Shown here: in pieces, positions 35,101 to 50,100 of the stretch
Position numbering within the stretch: position 1 is the stretch's first letter
How the letters are laid out: each line of letters begins with the position of its first letter
NCBI GenBank assembly: GCA_017549815.1
Contig: JAFYNH010000021.1
Location: 25,120-89,119 of the forward strand
Origin: Selenomonadaceae bacterium
GTDB lineage: Bacteria > Bacillota > Negativicutes > Selenomonadales > Selenomonadaceae
Direction of reading: 5' to 3'
DNA length: 64,000 nt
Position numbers and translations under genes: made by a program
The notes under the pieces: model-generated
What the model was told of the DNA's origin: nothing
Seen by the model: the letters and a program-made list of their open reading frames with translations, nothing else
Databases searched by the model: none

Positions 35101-38100
35101 TTTGCCGTTAATTGTCGCCGTCGACAAGCCATAAATCGTTGCGTCGTCAAGCCCGTTAATTCCACCGTTCGCGCCGTAAACTCCGCTGATTGAGCCGTCG
35201 GCAATGGCAAGCGTAACGGGCGTGTTGATGTCCGCCAAGTCGATATTCTTACCATTTACGGCAAGATTATTTTCGTCGTGAGAAATTATCAAGTTGCCGT
35301 TTTCAAGGCTGTCAATGCCCGTGACGGAGCTGTTCTTGAGATTGAACGCGATTGACGGGTCGTCGGTCTCGAAGGTGTGATCTCCGAAAGTAAATTTGCC
35401 CGCTTCGGTCGGTTCAATCTTGGTAATGCCTTCCGCCGCAATAAGCGTTGACTTACTTCTAAAGCCGCTAAGTTTCCGATTATCGGCGGTGTTGGCGGTG
35501 AGGCTCATTGTATTGCCCGTGACTTGGAGTTTGCCGCCGTTTACTTTCAAGCCGTCTGTGAAGTCGCCCGTAATTACGCTGGCAACGTCGTCTGCGGAAA
35601 CAAGTTTGCTATTTTCTATACCGTAAATGACAGCCGAATCACCAAGTGCAATGAACGTTCTATCCGCGACCGTGAAGTTGCCGACTTTATCAGTTTTAAT
35701 GGTTCCGCTGGAGAGTCCGCCGATTGTGACGCCGTCGGAGTTGCCGATATTTTCAAGCCCGCTGATTTTGCCGTCGAGAATGTTGACTTTATAGCCGTCT
35801 TCGTCGCCCTTAATAGTTACGTCGTCATAACCGACCGAAAGTCCGCTTGCTTTAATCAAAACGTCGGTTGCGGTTGCCGCGTCGATTGTATTTGCGTCAA
35901 GGAGAATAATTCCGTCAAGGTTAAAGGCTTTACCTGTCGCGCCTTCGACACTCGCGCCGCTTGTCAAGCTGATTCCGCCGTCCTTATCAATAATAGCAGT
36001 TGCGGTGCCCTTGCCGTCGAATTTCGTCCCGTCATAAGTTAATACGTCGCTGATAACAAGGTCGAGTTTGACGCCGTCGGAGGTTATGCTTGCCTGCGCG
36101 GTTCCGCTTGTCGAGAAGTCTACGCCATTAACTTTGTAATCGGCATTGCCCAGAGTGAGTTCGGTATTTGTGGGCGCGTCAACAGTTGCTGCTTTATCGA
36201 CGCTTAATGAAGTGCCGCCTTCGCCTATGCCGACTTTGCAATCATTTGCATTGGCGGTAATGGTTGCCGTTTCAGTCTCAATGCTCTTGCCAACGTCGAA
36301 AGTGAACTCTGCGCCCGCAACGTCTGCGAGTTTTTCAACCATAACGCCCGCCGCGTCGAAGGTGAGGTTTGAAACTTTGCCGAGATTTTCGACGAGCAGA
36401 TTATTATCCTTATCGTTAATGGCAATGGAATTGGTGCCGGTATGTGTGACGTTGACATCGACGTTGTTAATATCCGCCGCAAGTTTAAGCGTGCGATTTT
36501 TGGGAAGAGTTTTACCGCTTGCCACAACGTCGGAGAATTTAACGCCCGAATCAACCGTAACATTGCCGCTACCGTCGATTGTAATGTTGTACTTATTGCC
36601 AGTCGGAATGTAGCCGTCGAAATACCAGCCGTCGGAGCTGTTAAATTTAAGCGTCGAATTATCTTTAGGCGAAGTGTAAGTTTTGCCGTCAATGGTGACT
36701 TTGGTATCCTTTTCAAAGCCGCTGACAGTATCGGGGACGCCGTTCGTCATGCCGAAGGTTATATCGTCCTTATTAGCCGCGACAGTGAATTGTTCGCCGC
36801 CGATATTGAAGGTGCCGTTATTCTGCGCGATAACTTTGGTATTGCCTGAATCGGCTGTTGCGGTGACAGTTTGTTTACTCGTAGCCGCGATTGTGCCCTT
36901 AGAAATTTCGATAGCCTTAGCTTCTTCGCTGATTGAAACGGTATCGCCGGTTGCGTCGACAGTGAAAGCCTCGTCGGTCGTGACAGTAAAGGTTGCGCCG
37001 TCGGCAGTGACAGGAACGTCGGCAAATTCTTTTTCAAGTTTAAGTTTGGTATTGGTGACGGAAACGCTAGAAATTTTTTCTTCGTCGGCGTCTTTAGTTA
37101 AGGAATAAGTGTCGCCTGTTCTGCTCAAAGTGCCGAGCGTCTTAGTTGCGGCGGTTGCGCTGTCGATTACTACTGCGGTTTCGCCGTCTGTGAGGGTATC
37201 GTCTTTGACAGGAAGATTTCCGTCTTGAGCAGGAGCGGTGCGCGTCCAGTTGCTTGCGTTGTTAATGCCGTCGTCGTTTGTATCGGAAATTGTGACGCCG
37301 CGTTTATAATCGGCGTTGCCCGTCCAGAGGTAATTGGCATCGTTTATAAAGCCAAGTTCCGTGACTCTGTAGGAAGAATCTTTGTCAATGCTGAAGGTAT
37401 CGCCCAGCGTCAAGCCGTCGAGTAATACAGAGCCGCTTGTCCGAGCTACGACCGTCATACCGTCGCCGCCGTCTTTGGTGTAGGTGATTGAACTGCCGCT
37501 TGTCGTGGTGACGTTATCAACTTTATCGGTAAGGGAAACTGTGCCGTCGGTTAAGGTTGAAGTTGTGCCGTCGGAGGCGATAATCAGCGCGGAGGCGTTC
37601 GCCTTATAATCTTTTCTGTTGACGGTAAAAGTATTCGAGCCTTCGGGCGTGTTGACGGTTGCGGTTATATCGGTCGTCAACTTTGAAGTTGCGTTGGGCA
37701 TTTCGATAAATTTAATACCGTCCGCCGCGCCTTCCTTTTTATTGAGCTTATAAGTATTTTTATTCTTATTGAGTTCGCCGTAAACGTTGGCGGGATTATC
37801 AACCTTATCGACGACGAGCGAATCGCCTGCTTTGGCGTCTTCAAGTTTAAGATTACCGGCTTTGTCGATTGCTATGAGTTGCGTCTCCAGAATATCTGCG
37901 AAAGTAAGCGTGCCGTCCGCAATGCCGCCAGTCACGAGTTTATTATCAGTACTGTTGAATAAGCCCGTGTTAAGCATTTCATATTCTTTGTCGCCGAACG
38001 TGAATTTATCGCCTTTAGTTATGCCGCTGATTGCCGTCGTCCCTATAACCATTGTGCCTTTTATGACGGTCGGCGTTATTGCTTTGCCGTTTACCGTGAC

Positions 38101-41100
38101 AGCTTGCTCAACGGCGGCGGTAATAGTTCCTTTTGTCAGCGTGAGCGATACAACATCATTGGAGAGAATCGGATTATCGCCCGTCGTGTTCAGTGTGAAA
38201 GATTTTGCGCCTTCGTTCAAAGCTACTTTGGAGAATTTGGAATCGTTGGCAGTGAAAGTGACGCCCGCATATTCGGGAGCTATTTCGATTGTGGTGCCGC
38301 TTGCATTTATCGAAGTGAGTTCGGCGTTATTAATCTTGGACTGAGTCAGAGTATATTTGCTGTCGGCTTTGGTCAAGTCGCCGTAAACTTTCGTCGGGCT
38401 GTTGAGAGCGTCGACTAAAACATTTTTATCACCGTCAGCCAAAGTATCCGCTTTAACTTTAAGAGTTGCTTTTGTAGCGACCAACATGGGCGTCCAATTA
38501 CCTGTCGTATCTATCTCCGCCAGCGTTATTCCGTTCGTATAAGAATTGCCTTCCCAGAGTGCGCCGTCCGAATTGACAGGACCGACCGCCGAAACTTTAT
38601 ATTCTTTATCGTTGATAGTGAAATTGTCGCCTGTCGTCAAGCCGTCGAATTTTATCGTCTCTTTAGCGGTATTATCAGTTGTATTTTCTTCGGTAGTATC
38701 GTCTGAAGTGTCGTCGGCAACGTCGTCTTCCTCTTCGGTTACGTTTTCATTAGCATTTCCGCCATTATCATCGGCAGTATCGTCAGCGGCGTCCTCAGCA
38801 TTATTTTCAAGAGATTCAACTTCAATAGTCATGCCGTCGCCGTTTTCGCTTGTGTAGGTTATAACGTTGCCGCCCGTAGTCGTGACTGCGTCGTCTTTAT
38901 CGGTCAAGGAAATTTTACCGTCAGTCAGCGTGGAATTATCTTTTGAGCCGTCAGTATTAATCACAAGCGCGGAGTCGTTCGCCGCATATTTCTTGCCGTT
39001 TACAGTGAAAGTATTCGAGCCTTCAGCCGTATTAATTTCGGCAACAATGTCAGTCGTCAGCGTGGAATCGGCTTCAGGCATTGTGATAAATTTAATACCG
39101 TCTGCCGCGCCTTCCTTTTTATCGAGCGTGTAAGTATTTTTCTTCTTGTTAAGTTTGCCGTAGACGTTGGCGGGACTTTCAAGGGTGTCAACGACGAGCG
39201 AATCACCCGTTGCCGCTAAATTCAAATCGAGTTCACCGTCAGGATTAATGGCGATTAATTGTGTCTCCAAAATATCTGCGAAAGTCAAAGTGCCGTCTAC
39301 AATGCCGTTTGTCACGAATTTTTTATCGGTGTCGTTGAATAAGCCTGTGCCAAGCATTTCATATTTTTTGCCGCTAAGCGTGAATTTATCGCCTTCGACT
39401 ATGCCGCTAATTTCCGTCGTGCCGATAACCATTGTGCCGTTGATAACTGTTGGCGTAATTTCTTTGCCGTTTGTCGTGACGGTTTGATTAACGGCGGCAG
39501 TAATTGTTCCGTCTGTCAGCGTGAGCGATTTGACATTGGAAAGAGTGGGATTATCGCCCGTTGCGTTCAGCGTGAAGGAGCTTTCATCTTCGTTCAAAGT
39601 TATGTCGGAGAATTTAGAATCATTAGCAACGAGAGCAACGCCCACATATTCGGGAGTTATTTCGATTGTGATACCGCTTGCATTTATGGAAGTCAATTCG
39701 GCGTTCAAGCTTGCGGGGTTCGTCAAAATATACTTGCCGTCGGCTTTCGCCAAGTCGCCATAAACTTTCTTCGGGTTTTCAAGATTGTCAACTAAGACGT
39801 ATTCAGCACCGTCATTTAAGGTTGTCGCATTGATTGTAAGAGTTGCATTATCAGCAATCAACATGGGCGTCCAGTTACTTGCTTTATTAATTGCCGCAAG
39901 CGTAATGCCTTTCGTGTAATCGTTTCCGTTCCAAAGTGCACCGTCCGAATTGACAGGACCGACTGCGCTGACATTGTAGGATTTATCGCCAATGGTGAAG
40001 GTGTCACCCAAATTCAAGCCGCCGAATGTTACTGCTTCCGTCTTGCCCGAACCGTCAACAGCAACCGTCATTCCGTCGCCCGTCGCGGTGTAAGTTATAA
40101 CACTGCCGCCCGTCGTCGTAACTGTAGTATTTTTGCCCTTCGTGAGGGAAATTGTTCCGTCAGTTAAGGTTGAAGTTTTACCGTCAGAATTAATCTTAAG
40201 CGCGGAATCACTAGATTTATATCTCTTGCCGTTGACTGTGAAAGTCTTCGAGACAGAAGGCGTATCTATCTCGGTAGCAACGTCGGTTGTAATTGCAGAA
40301 TCGGCGTCGGGCATTTCGATAAATTTAATTCCGTTCGTCTTGCCCTGCTTATCGAGCGTGTAAGTATTTTTCTTCTTATTAAGTTTGCCATAGACATTGG
40401 CGGGACTATCAAGCGTGTCGACGACAAGGGAATTACCTGTTGCCGCTTGCGAAAGGTCGAGTGCACCAGCAGGACTTACCGCTATTAATTGCGTTTCAGC
40501 GAAGTCGGCGAAGTTAAACGTGCCGTCTGTTATGCCGCTTGTTACCAGCTTATTATCGGTGTCGTTGAATAAGCCCGTATTGAGCATCTTATATTCTTTG
40601 TCGCCGATATTGAATTCGTCACCTTGAGTTATTCCGCTGATTGTCTCCGTGCCGATAATCATTGTGCCGTTAATAACGATTGGCGTAATTTCTTTGCCGT
40701 TCGTAGTAACAACTTGATCAATGGCAGCAGTAATTGTTCCGTCTGTCAGCGTGAGCGATTTAACATTGGAGAGCGTGGGATTATCGCCCGTCGCGTTCAG
40801 CGTGAAGGAGCTTTCATCGTCGTCCAAAATTACGTCGGAGAACTTAGAATCATTAGCGACAAGTACAATGCTCGCATATTCTGGAGCAATTTCTATTATA
40901 GTGCCGCTTGCGTCTATCGAAGTTAATTCAGCGTTGGCGGAAGAAGGTTTCGTTAAAGTATATTTGCCGTCAGCTTTAGTAAGGTCGCCATAAACTTTTG
41001 TCGGCTCTTCGAGGTTGTCGACTAAGATATAGTTGTCGCCGTCATTTAAGGTCGTCGCATTGATTGTAAGAGTTGCATTATCAGCAACAAGCATAGGCGT

Positions 41101-44100
41101 CCAGTTACTCGCCGTATTAATCGCCGCAAGCGTAATGCCTTCTGTGTAATCGTTGCCGTTCCAAAGTGCGCCGCTTGAATTATCTATCGGACCAACAGCC
41201 GAAACTTTATAGGATTTGTCGCCAATGCTGAAGGTATCGCCCAAAGTCAAGGCGTCGAATTTAATTGTTTCAGTTTCGCCCGAACCGTCAACTGCTACTG
41301 TCATTCCGTCGCCCGTTGCGGTGTAAGTTATAACACTGCCGCCCGTCGTCGTGATGCCGTCATTTCTACTTGCAAGCGAGACTTTACCATCTGTTAAAGT
41401 AGACTTATCTTTTGAACCGTCGGTATCAATCGCAAGTGCTGAATCGTTCGCTACATATTTTTTACCATTTACAGTGAAAGTCTTCGAGCCAGAAGGCGTA
41501 TCAATCTCGGCGGCAACGTCGGTTGTGAGTGTTGAATCAGCGTCGGGCATTGCGATAAATTTAATTCCGTCTGCCGTGCCCTGCTTATCAAGCGTGTAAT
41601 TATCTTCATTCTTATTAAGTTTGCCATAGACATTAGAGGGACTTTCAAGCTTATCAACAACAAGCGAATTACCTGTTGCCGCTTGCGAAAGGTCAAGTGC
41701 GCCCGCAGAACTTACAGCGATTAATTGCGTCTCCAATATGTCGCCGAAAGTCAACGTGCCGTCCGTTATACCACTCGTTACCAGCTTATTATCGGTGTCG
41801 TTGAATAAGCCCGTATTGAGCATTTTATATTCTTTACCGCCAAGCGCGAATTCGTCGCCCTCGACTATGCCGCTGATTGTCGTCGTGCCGATAATCATTG
41901 TGCCATTGATAACTGTTGGCGTAATTGCCTTGCCACCCGTCGTAACAACTTGATTAGCGGCGGCAGTGATTGTTCCTTTTGTCAGCGTGAGCGATATAAC
42001 ATCATCAGAAAGAAGCGGATTATCGCCCGTCGTATTTAGCGTGAAAGATTTTGCGTTTTCGTTTAAGGTTACGTCGGAGAATTCGGAATCATTTGCAACC
42101 AGAGAAACTCCCGCATAGTCGGCAGTAATTTCTATCGTGGCACCGCTCGCGTTTATAGAAGTCAAATCGGTATTAGCGGAAGAAGGTTTCGTTAAGGTAT
42201 ATTTGCCGTCAGCTTTAGTTAAGTCGCCATAAACTTTTGTCGGGTCGTCGATCGCGTCAACCAAAATGTATTCGTCGCCGTCATTTAAGGTTGTCGCATT
42301 GATTGCGAGAGTTGCATTATCAGCAACTAACATTGATGTCCAATTACTCGCCGTATTAATCGCCGCAAGCGTGATTCCTTCAGTGTAAGCGTTACCGTTC
42401 CAAAGTGCACCGCTTGAATTATCTATCGGACCGACTTCGCTGACTTTATAGGATTTATCGCCAATGGTGAAGGTGTCGCCAAAGTTCAAGTCACTAAACG
42501 TTACTACTTCCGTCTTGCTGGAGCCGTCAACCGCAACCGTCATGCCGCCATTATCAGCCGTATAGACTATAATATTACCGCCTGTCGTCGTGACGCCGTC
42601 ATTTTTATCAGCCAAAGAAACTGTGCCGTTCTTTAAAGTAGAAGTCTTGCCGTCAGAATTAATCGTTAGCTCGGTCGTGCCCGAATAAGGATTATTATTA
42701 ACGGTGACATTGCCAGCCGACGAATCAACCTGCGTGACAAAGTTGACAACCAAATTATCGCCCGCCGCAATCTTAACGTTGGTAATAGACTTCGCGGCGT
42801 CGGTGGTATCAGTGAGAGTTTTCACTCCGCCTGCGACGGTTAAGGTTGCCAGTTGCGTCGTCGGATTGGTCTCGCTGTTGTAAATGTATGCGTCGTTGTT
42901 GACGCTTGAAATATCGAGTACGCCTTTTGTCGGCGCAAGAATGTTACCCCACGAGCCGTCGAGCTGAGAAAGGTTAATAGTCGTGCCTTTAAGGTCTTGG
43001 CGAATAAGCGCACCGTTTCTTAAACCTTGCGAACTTTGAACGTAAGTTTTGCCGCCGTAAGTAAAGCTCTCTGTCGGGTCGAGACCGTTAATCGTAGTAA
43101 ATTTGCCGTCCGCCGCCGTCGCATTGAAAGTACCGCTTTCTCTTGCCAAAGTATTTTTCTTTGAATCAGTCGCGGAAGGATTATTTTGGTCAAGCGTGAT
43201 TGTCCCGCTGAATACCGTCGAAGTTTTCCCGTCCGAATCAAGCACAAGCGCGGTCGTTCCCTCGTAAGTGTTGCCGTTGACGGTGACAGAACCCGCCGCC
43301 GAATTAACTTGCGTAGTGAAATCGACAGTCAAATTATCTTTCGCGGCAATTTTAACGGTGCCAATTAAGCTCGCGGCAGTTTGTTCGCCCTTCAAAGTCT
43401 TTTTATTATTTTCAATGCTTAAGTCGGCGAGTTTTGTTTTCGGAGCGTCGGGGTCGTCATAAACAATGCGGTTGCCATTAATCGCAGAAATGTCAAGAAC
43501 CTTATTGGTAGGCGCAATGAATTCGTTCCAAGCGACGGTGTTCAATTTATCAAGTTCAATCGTCGCGCCCGCAAGTATGGCGGTGCAAATGACGTTGTCG
43601 GTTTTGTCAATCAAGCCGGGCGTATTTTGCGTATAAGTTTTACCGCCGTAAGTGAAACTCTCCGAGTTGTCAAGGCTGTTGACTACTGTAAATTTGCCGT
43701 TCTCCGCCGTTGCATTGAACGAACCATTTTCACGCGCCAAAGCATTTTTACTTGAATCGGTCGCAGAAGGATTGGCTTTGTCAAGTGTAATCGTTCCGCT
43801 ATAAAGTGTCGAAGTTTTTCCGTCCGAGTCAATCACAAGCGCGGTTGTTCCGTTGTAAGGATTATCGTTGACGGTGACGGAGCCAATTTCCGAATTAACT
43901 TTTGTCTCGAAGTCAACGGTCAAATTATCTTTCGCGCCAATGGCAATGCTTTGAATCCTTGATTCGGCAATACTTTCTCCCGTGAGGGTTTTCTTATTGC
44001 CCTTGTCAACAGTCAAAGTGGCAAGGTGTTCTGTCGGAGCCGTCAAGCTGTCGTAGACGAGCGCGGTTTTGGTCTCGCCTTTAAGGGTTAGCGTCGTCGT

Positions 44101-47100
44101 GCCTTCATCAACCGCTATTATCCTCTTGAATTCGTCGTCGATTGTGTAAGTGTCGATGACTTCTGCGCGGAGCTGTTGATTTGTCGTGTCGAGAAGTCCA
44201 GCGTTCGTCATAACGTAATTGGCATTGTCAACCGTGAAGGTATCGCCAACGTCAAGTTCGCCGACGACAACTTTATTATCTGCAACACTGACTGTCATGT
44301 CGCCGTTAGTTGCCGTAATTTTTTTGCCGCCTGCAACTATCGAAGTATTTATTGGGGCTTGAATTGCGCCCGCGCTAAGATAAATTCCCGACGCGCCGCT
44401 TATAACGGGATTGCCGCTACTCGCCGCGTTGATCGTGAAATTATCCGTCGCCGTGACGCTGAAAGTTGTCGTCTCATTGGCAGTAATATCAACGTCGGAA
44501 GATTGCGGGTCGAAGGTAGCCCGAATTCCTTTAATGGAAATGCTTGAGAGTTTAGAGTCGGTATCGTCTTGAGTTAAAACATAAACGCCGTCAACTTTTT
44601 CAAGGAAGCCATATTTAACAAAGGTCTCGTCGTCGACAACGAAAACATTGGAGGGCGAAGACGCGGTTAAATCCAATGCGCCGTTCTTTATCCTATGAAT
44701 GGCTTTCCAATTCGAGCCGCTTAAATCGGTCGTCAAAACGGAGGCGGTAGAAACAACTGTTGGATTGAGTAAATCTTTGTTCAGCAAACCAGCTTGCGTC
44801 ATTGTATATTCAATGCCGTCTTCGCCGCCGACCTTAAAGGTTTCGTCCGGATTGAGTCCGCCGATAGTTACCGTGCCCGCGTTATCGTCAACAGTAACGG
44901 TAATCGTGCCCGAAGTCGATTTAATAAATTCATCAGTCGAAGTACCGCTATTAATCCTGCGCGTTGTAACTTCAACATCTTTGGCAAGAGTAACTGAGCC
45001 TTTAGTAAGAATTGCGCCGCTATCTTCAACGGCTATCGTCAAATCATTCTGCGCGGTAAACGGTTTGTTATTAATCGTGAAAGTACCCGCGCCCTTAGTG
45101 CTAACGGTCGTATCGATTGCGGTTGAGAAAGTTTTAACTGCCGCGCCAAGCTTAACCGCTTTAAGGGTTGTAAGGTCGCCGTCGGAAATTGTTTCGAGTT
45201 TATAGCCGCCTTCATCAGTATAAATTACTTTGGCAATACGGAGCGTCGGGTCGCCGTTATCATCATGACCGATAACTAAAGATTCCCAGCCGTTTTCACC
45301 GAGCGTGGAAGTAAGGTCGAGTGCGCCTTCCGAGTCAAGTTCAACAAAGTCCACAAAGTTTCCGTCAACGATATTCGATACGTCAAGCGAATTGCCAGAA
45401 ATGGATTTTTCGTAGAGCTTGGAAGGATTGTAATTTATATCGGTTTGGACGAGCGTCTTGTTGCCGAGAACTTTATAATATTTATTGTCGATAGTGAAGG
45501 TGTCGCCGCGATTAAGGTCGCTTAAAGTTTTAATAGCTCCCTCTGTCGCCTCGACGCTGATTCCGTCGCCGCCCGTCGTCTTGACAGTGTAATTCTTAGT
45601 ATCGGTAACAGAGTCGTTATCTTTACCGCTGTCGAGAATAGCTGTGCCGCTGTAAAGCTTGGAAGAATTATCTTCTTTCGTCGTCTTTATCGTGAGAACG
45701 TTACCCTTGTAAGTGTTGCCATTGATTTTGTAAGTACCGTTGCCCGTCGTAACATTGGTATCGAAGTCGGCAGTGAGCATCAAAGTCTTGTCGGAGGAAT
45801 CGCCGAGCTGAATGGCAGATACCGCATTTTCATTTACGGATTTTAATTCATAGGCGTTGTTGGTGGTGTCGTAAGTGAGGGACGCGATACGCTTTGTGCC
45901 CGCGTAGTCAATAAGGACGTTACTGCCTGCCGTGACGCCATTTTTAAGATTGAGTACACCTTCAGAGGTCAAACTCATCATGTTAGACCAAGCGTCATTA
46001 TCGGGCAAAACGTAAGAGGCAACGCCTGCCTTTGTCCAGACGAAAGAATCACCCCGCGTTAAGCCAACGGCAAGTTCATTCATCTTATAATTTTCGTTAT
46101 CAACCGTGAAGGTGTCGCCTTTAACAGGCGTGAACGCCATTTTTTCAACGTCAACTTCCGAAATCGTGCCTTCGATTGTATGGTTGCTTGTCGTGGTAAC
46201 GGTCGGAGAATTACTAAGGGTAATGACGCCCTTTGTTATCGTCGAAGATTTTTCAGTTGCCGCAATTTCGAGCGGGGAATCTTTGGCGACATAGGAGTTA
46301 TCGTTTACCGTGTAAGTACTAGAACCCGAAGTAGTCTTGACGGTTGCCGCGAAGTCCGTCGTCAAAGTTGTATTGGCGGCGGCGAGACTGATTTTAGAAA
46401 TGCCAGAAGTATCTGCGTCTTTAAGTTTATTAAGCGTGAACGTGTTACCATTCTTAACGGTGAGTTCGGCATATATCGCCGTGTAATCGTAAGAGAAAAC
46501 TGTACCGTCATTAACAGTGCCAGTAAGATTGAGGGTGCCGTCCCTTTCAAGCCTTATAAAGGAACCCCAATAATCTGTGTTTTCGATAATGCTCTGATCT
46601 ATCGCGCCTTCCGTAATGGCGTAGGTGCAAAGTTCCTCTTTACCTTCGGCGTCGGTGCGACTAATAAAGGCGTCGCTCTTCATTGTGTAGGTATAGTTGC
46701 CGATTTTGAAAACGTCGTTCTTATCTAGCCCTTTAAGGGTATAAGTACCGTCTTTGGCAGTGACTTCAAGCCCGTTGCCGCTCCCTACGGAAACATTTAT
46801 GGCATCATCAAAACTTGTTATATCAATGGAACCATTTACCGCAATCGCGACAGTGCCTTTATTCAGCGAAGAAGACGTTGCATTTGTGTCAACCGTCAAT
46901 TCAGAAACGGCGTTGTAATTCTTGCCGTTGATTGTGAAAGTGCCAGTTGCGGACGTGGTAACTTTTGACTCGAAGGGCGCGTTGATAATTCCGCCAGAAG
47001 TCAGCGTTGCGGCGTCGATTGTATATTGATCAATTTTGCTCTGCGCGAAGGTGTAAACTTTGGAAGTCGGATCATAATTTTGTTCGGCGTAAATTGTTGT

Positions 47101-50100
47101 GACAGAGTTATCCGCGCTGTCAACGAAAATTCCGCTCGTCTTGCTTTGGAGCGTGAGCGTAGTGCCGTCCGATTTGAACATGGTCTTGAAGTCGGCAGAG
47201 TCGAGAATTGCATTTGTAACTGAACCATTAAGCGTGTCATTTACGAAAAGGGTTTTGCCGTCCTTGATGATACCGATAGTTTTGTAAACATAAGCGGTAT
47301 TGTTTAGCTTAAAGCTTTCGCCGTTATCCAATTCGTCAACCGTAACCGTCGAGTCGTTGAATCCCACATTGATTATCGAATTGTCTTGTGCCGCGACAGT
47401 ATGTTTATCGGCTTTAACGGTCGTTGCCTTTGTTAAATTTGCAAGTGTGCCGGAAGTTAAATTGACTTCTGCGACATTGCCGATAATCGCCGCATTTTTA
47501 TTTGTCTCGGCGTCAACAGTGAATTCGTTGCCCGAAGTCAAAGCAGTTACCGCGAAAGACGCACCCGCCGCACTAATCGGAACTTTTGCGAAAGCCGAAC
47601 TTATGCCCGCAGTAACATCTTTAACCGTGATTAAATTCGGCATTGTGTCGGCAGTAACATTGCTGTTTTTATCGCTTAACTTACGACCACCATTGACCTT
47701 GAGTGAGCCATAAATTTTGCTTAAGTTGGTTATGCTGTCAACTAATATAGCCGTTGTTGAATTACTGTCTATTACAATGTTGCCGCTGTCTGCAGTCGTG
47801 ATTGTTGACCAATTAGCGGTGTTGCTAAGCTCGGCGACAGAAATTCCTGCCGTAACGTCGGAATTAGCAATCCACAGGGAATTATTTTTCGAGTTGGTTT
47901 TAACGAAGCCCGCCGCTTTCTTGATGAAGGTATCATCTGCGATTGAGAAATTATCGTCATCCGAAATGCCGTTGACGGTCAAGACGCCGCCTTTAATGTT
48001 GACGCTGATTCCGTCGCCTTCGTTAAGCTTATATTCTTTATTATTAATCTTGACAAGCTCGCCCGCTTTGTCGATACCGCTGACATTAACAACGTCCTCG
48101 CCGTCGTAAGAAACGGAGATTGTTGAGCTTGTGCCGCCGACTTGAATCGTTTGACTGTTAGCGGAAAGGGCTTGATTCGCGTCGGTTAATTTCCAATCGC
48201 CCTTAATCAAAGTGAGAGCCGTTGCATCGGTGACGCTTAAATTGGTATTGCTGTAATTGACGATAAAGCCACTGCTCGCGCTACCGCTATTTACTACTTC
48301 CGTAACCAAGAATTCAGTATCGCCTGTTGTTATCGGAATTTCCAGATATTTATCTTGAACCGCCGTTAAACTTACAGATTGCGCATCTTTGGCGATATGG
48401 ATAGCTGATAAATTCTTATTGGCAGTAGTTCCGTCTAATTTGAAAATGCCGTCGGTTTTAATGATAGAGCCATAAGTTTGTAGCTCGTCTTTTTCATCGA
48501 CAACGTAAGCAGAAGTCAATGTTCCGAGTATGTTTGAACTAATAGACAAAATGCCGTCGGCTATTGAAATAAGCCCGCCCCAATGTTGTGAGTCATTAGT
48601 CAACAGCTCGTCAATATCAACTGCACCGCCCTCGTCAATGGTACCACCTATCCAAGATTTGTTGTCGGAAAGTCGTTTGATACTGCCGTTTGAAAGCATT
48701 TCATAGGTATTGTTTTCAACAACGAAACGATCTTGAATTTTTTCGTGGCTTAACGCGCCGATACTTGCCTTATCTCCATCAACGATAACGGTTATTCCGT
48801 CGCCCGTATTATCCGAAGCAAGGGCAACCCTCTTTTTACTGGGGACTGTGATAACTTGATTACTGGTTTTGTCATTGAGAGCAATCGTGCCGCCCGTCTG
48901 AGAAATTCTCGTTGCATTTTTGATAACTGCGCCGTTCGTATCATCGGTTACAACGAAGTCAGTTTTATCGGTAACGGAGAATTGAGCTTTTGAATATTCG
49001 CCCGCGATTTTTACGTATTGGAAAGAAGAAGGCAACGATAAACTTACACCGCTTTTAATGCTTATTGTGTCTCCGCCGCTGACGGTGTTCCATGCCGCGT
49101 CGCCTTTGACGGTAGCAATAGAGTAGCCGCCCGCTCCTTGTTTTAACGTGCCGTATCTCGTACTTTTGCTTTCGTCCAAAATAATCCATTGATTTTCAGT
49201 GGAAGTAACCGTTGGTGGAACAGCAAGGACGCTGTCGGCAATGGTGATAATGTCAGCCCAGTTGCTCGTATTATTCAAACCATTGGGTGAAGAGCTTTCT
49301 CCGTCGTCAAGTACAACAGTTTTATAATCGGCGGGAACCCAAATTTTAGCTCCTGTTGACAAACTCTCTATCAAACCTGCGCTGGTTACGCTGTAAGAAG
49401 TGCCGTCGGCGGTGAATTGATCGCCTATGTCAATAGCGGAAAGGGTTACATCTTTGTCTTCGTCGACAATGACATTTATACCTTCGCCAGCATTTGCCTG
49501 TACGCTATTTCTTTCGCTCCTGACACCTTTGTTACTATCCGAAGATTTAAGCTCAACTGTACCTTTTTTGAGGTAAGACTTGGCATTGTTATTGTTAATT
49601 ATGCCCGATTGAATTGTAAGCGAAGCACCTGCTGCTTTATAAAAGTCGTCGTTTATCGTGAAGAGATTGCGGCTTGCATCCGTTTGGATTGACACGTCAA
49701 AGGAAGTGTGAAGTCCTGTAGTATTTGTTCCCATTGCGATTGAAGTTATGGGAATAGGATAAATATCGCTCTTAATGCTCAAGCCGCCTTTGATTGTGTT
49801 CAATTCGGCAACTCTGATAGTAGGATTATCTAAATCGTTAGCGATAATGGCACCTTTTTTGCGTCCAGAAAGATCCAGTTCAGTGCCCGTGAGCGCGATA
49901 AGATCTCTATCAAAAGTCGCGTCAGTATAAGTGAAAGAACCCACGCTATCCCAATGCGCGTCGTCAGCAATTTTTTTATCCGCATTAATAACGCCAACAT
50001 CGGTGAACTTGTAAGAGGCACTGCCAACAGCAAAAGTTTCACCATGATTCAACTCGCCGATTTGGACTGTATTTGAATTTCTAATTACTGTGATTGCGCT

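Noticed and set aside
37480..42560. Possible assembly artefact or transposon from repeated DNA
   Set aside because: Units keep the reading frame, differ by scattered substitutions and lie wholly inside one gene; no transposase or target-site signals.
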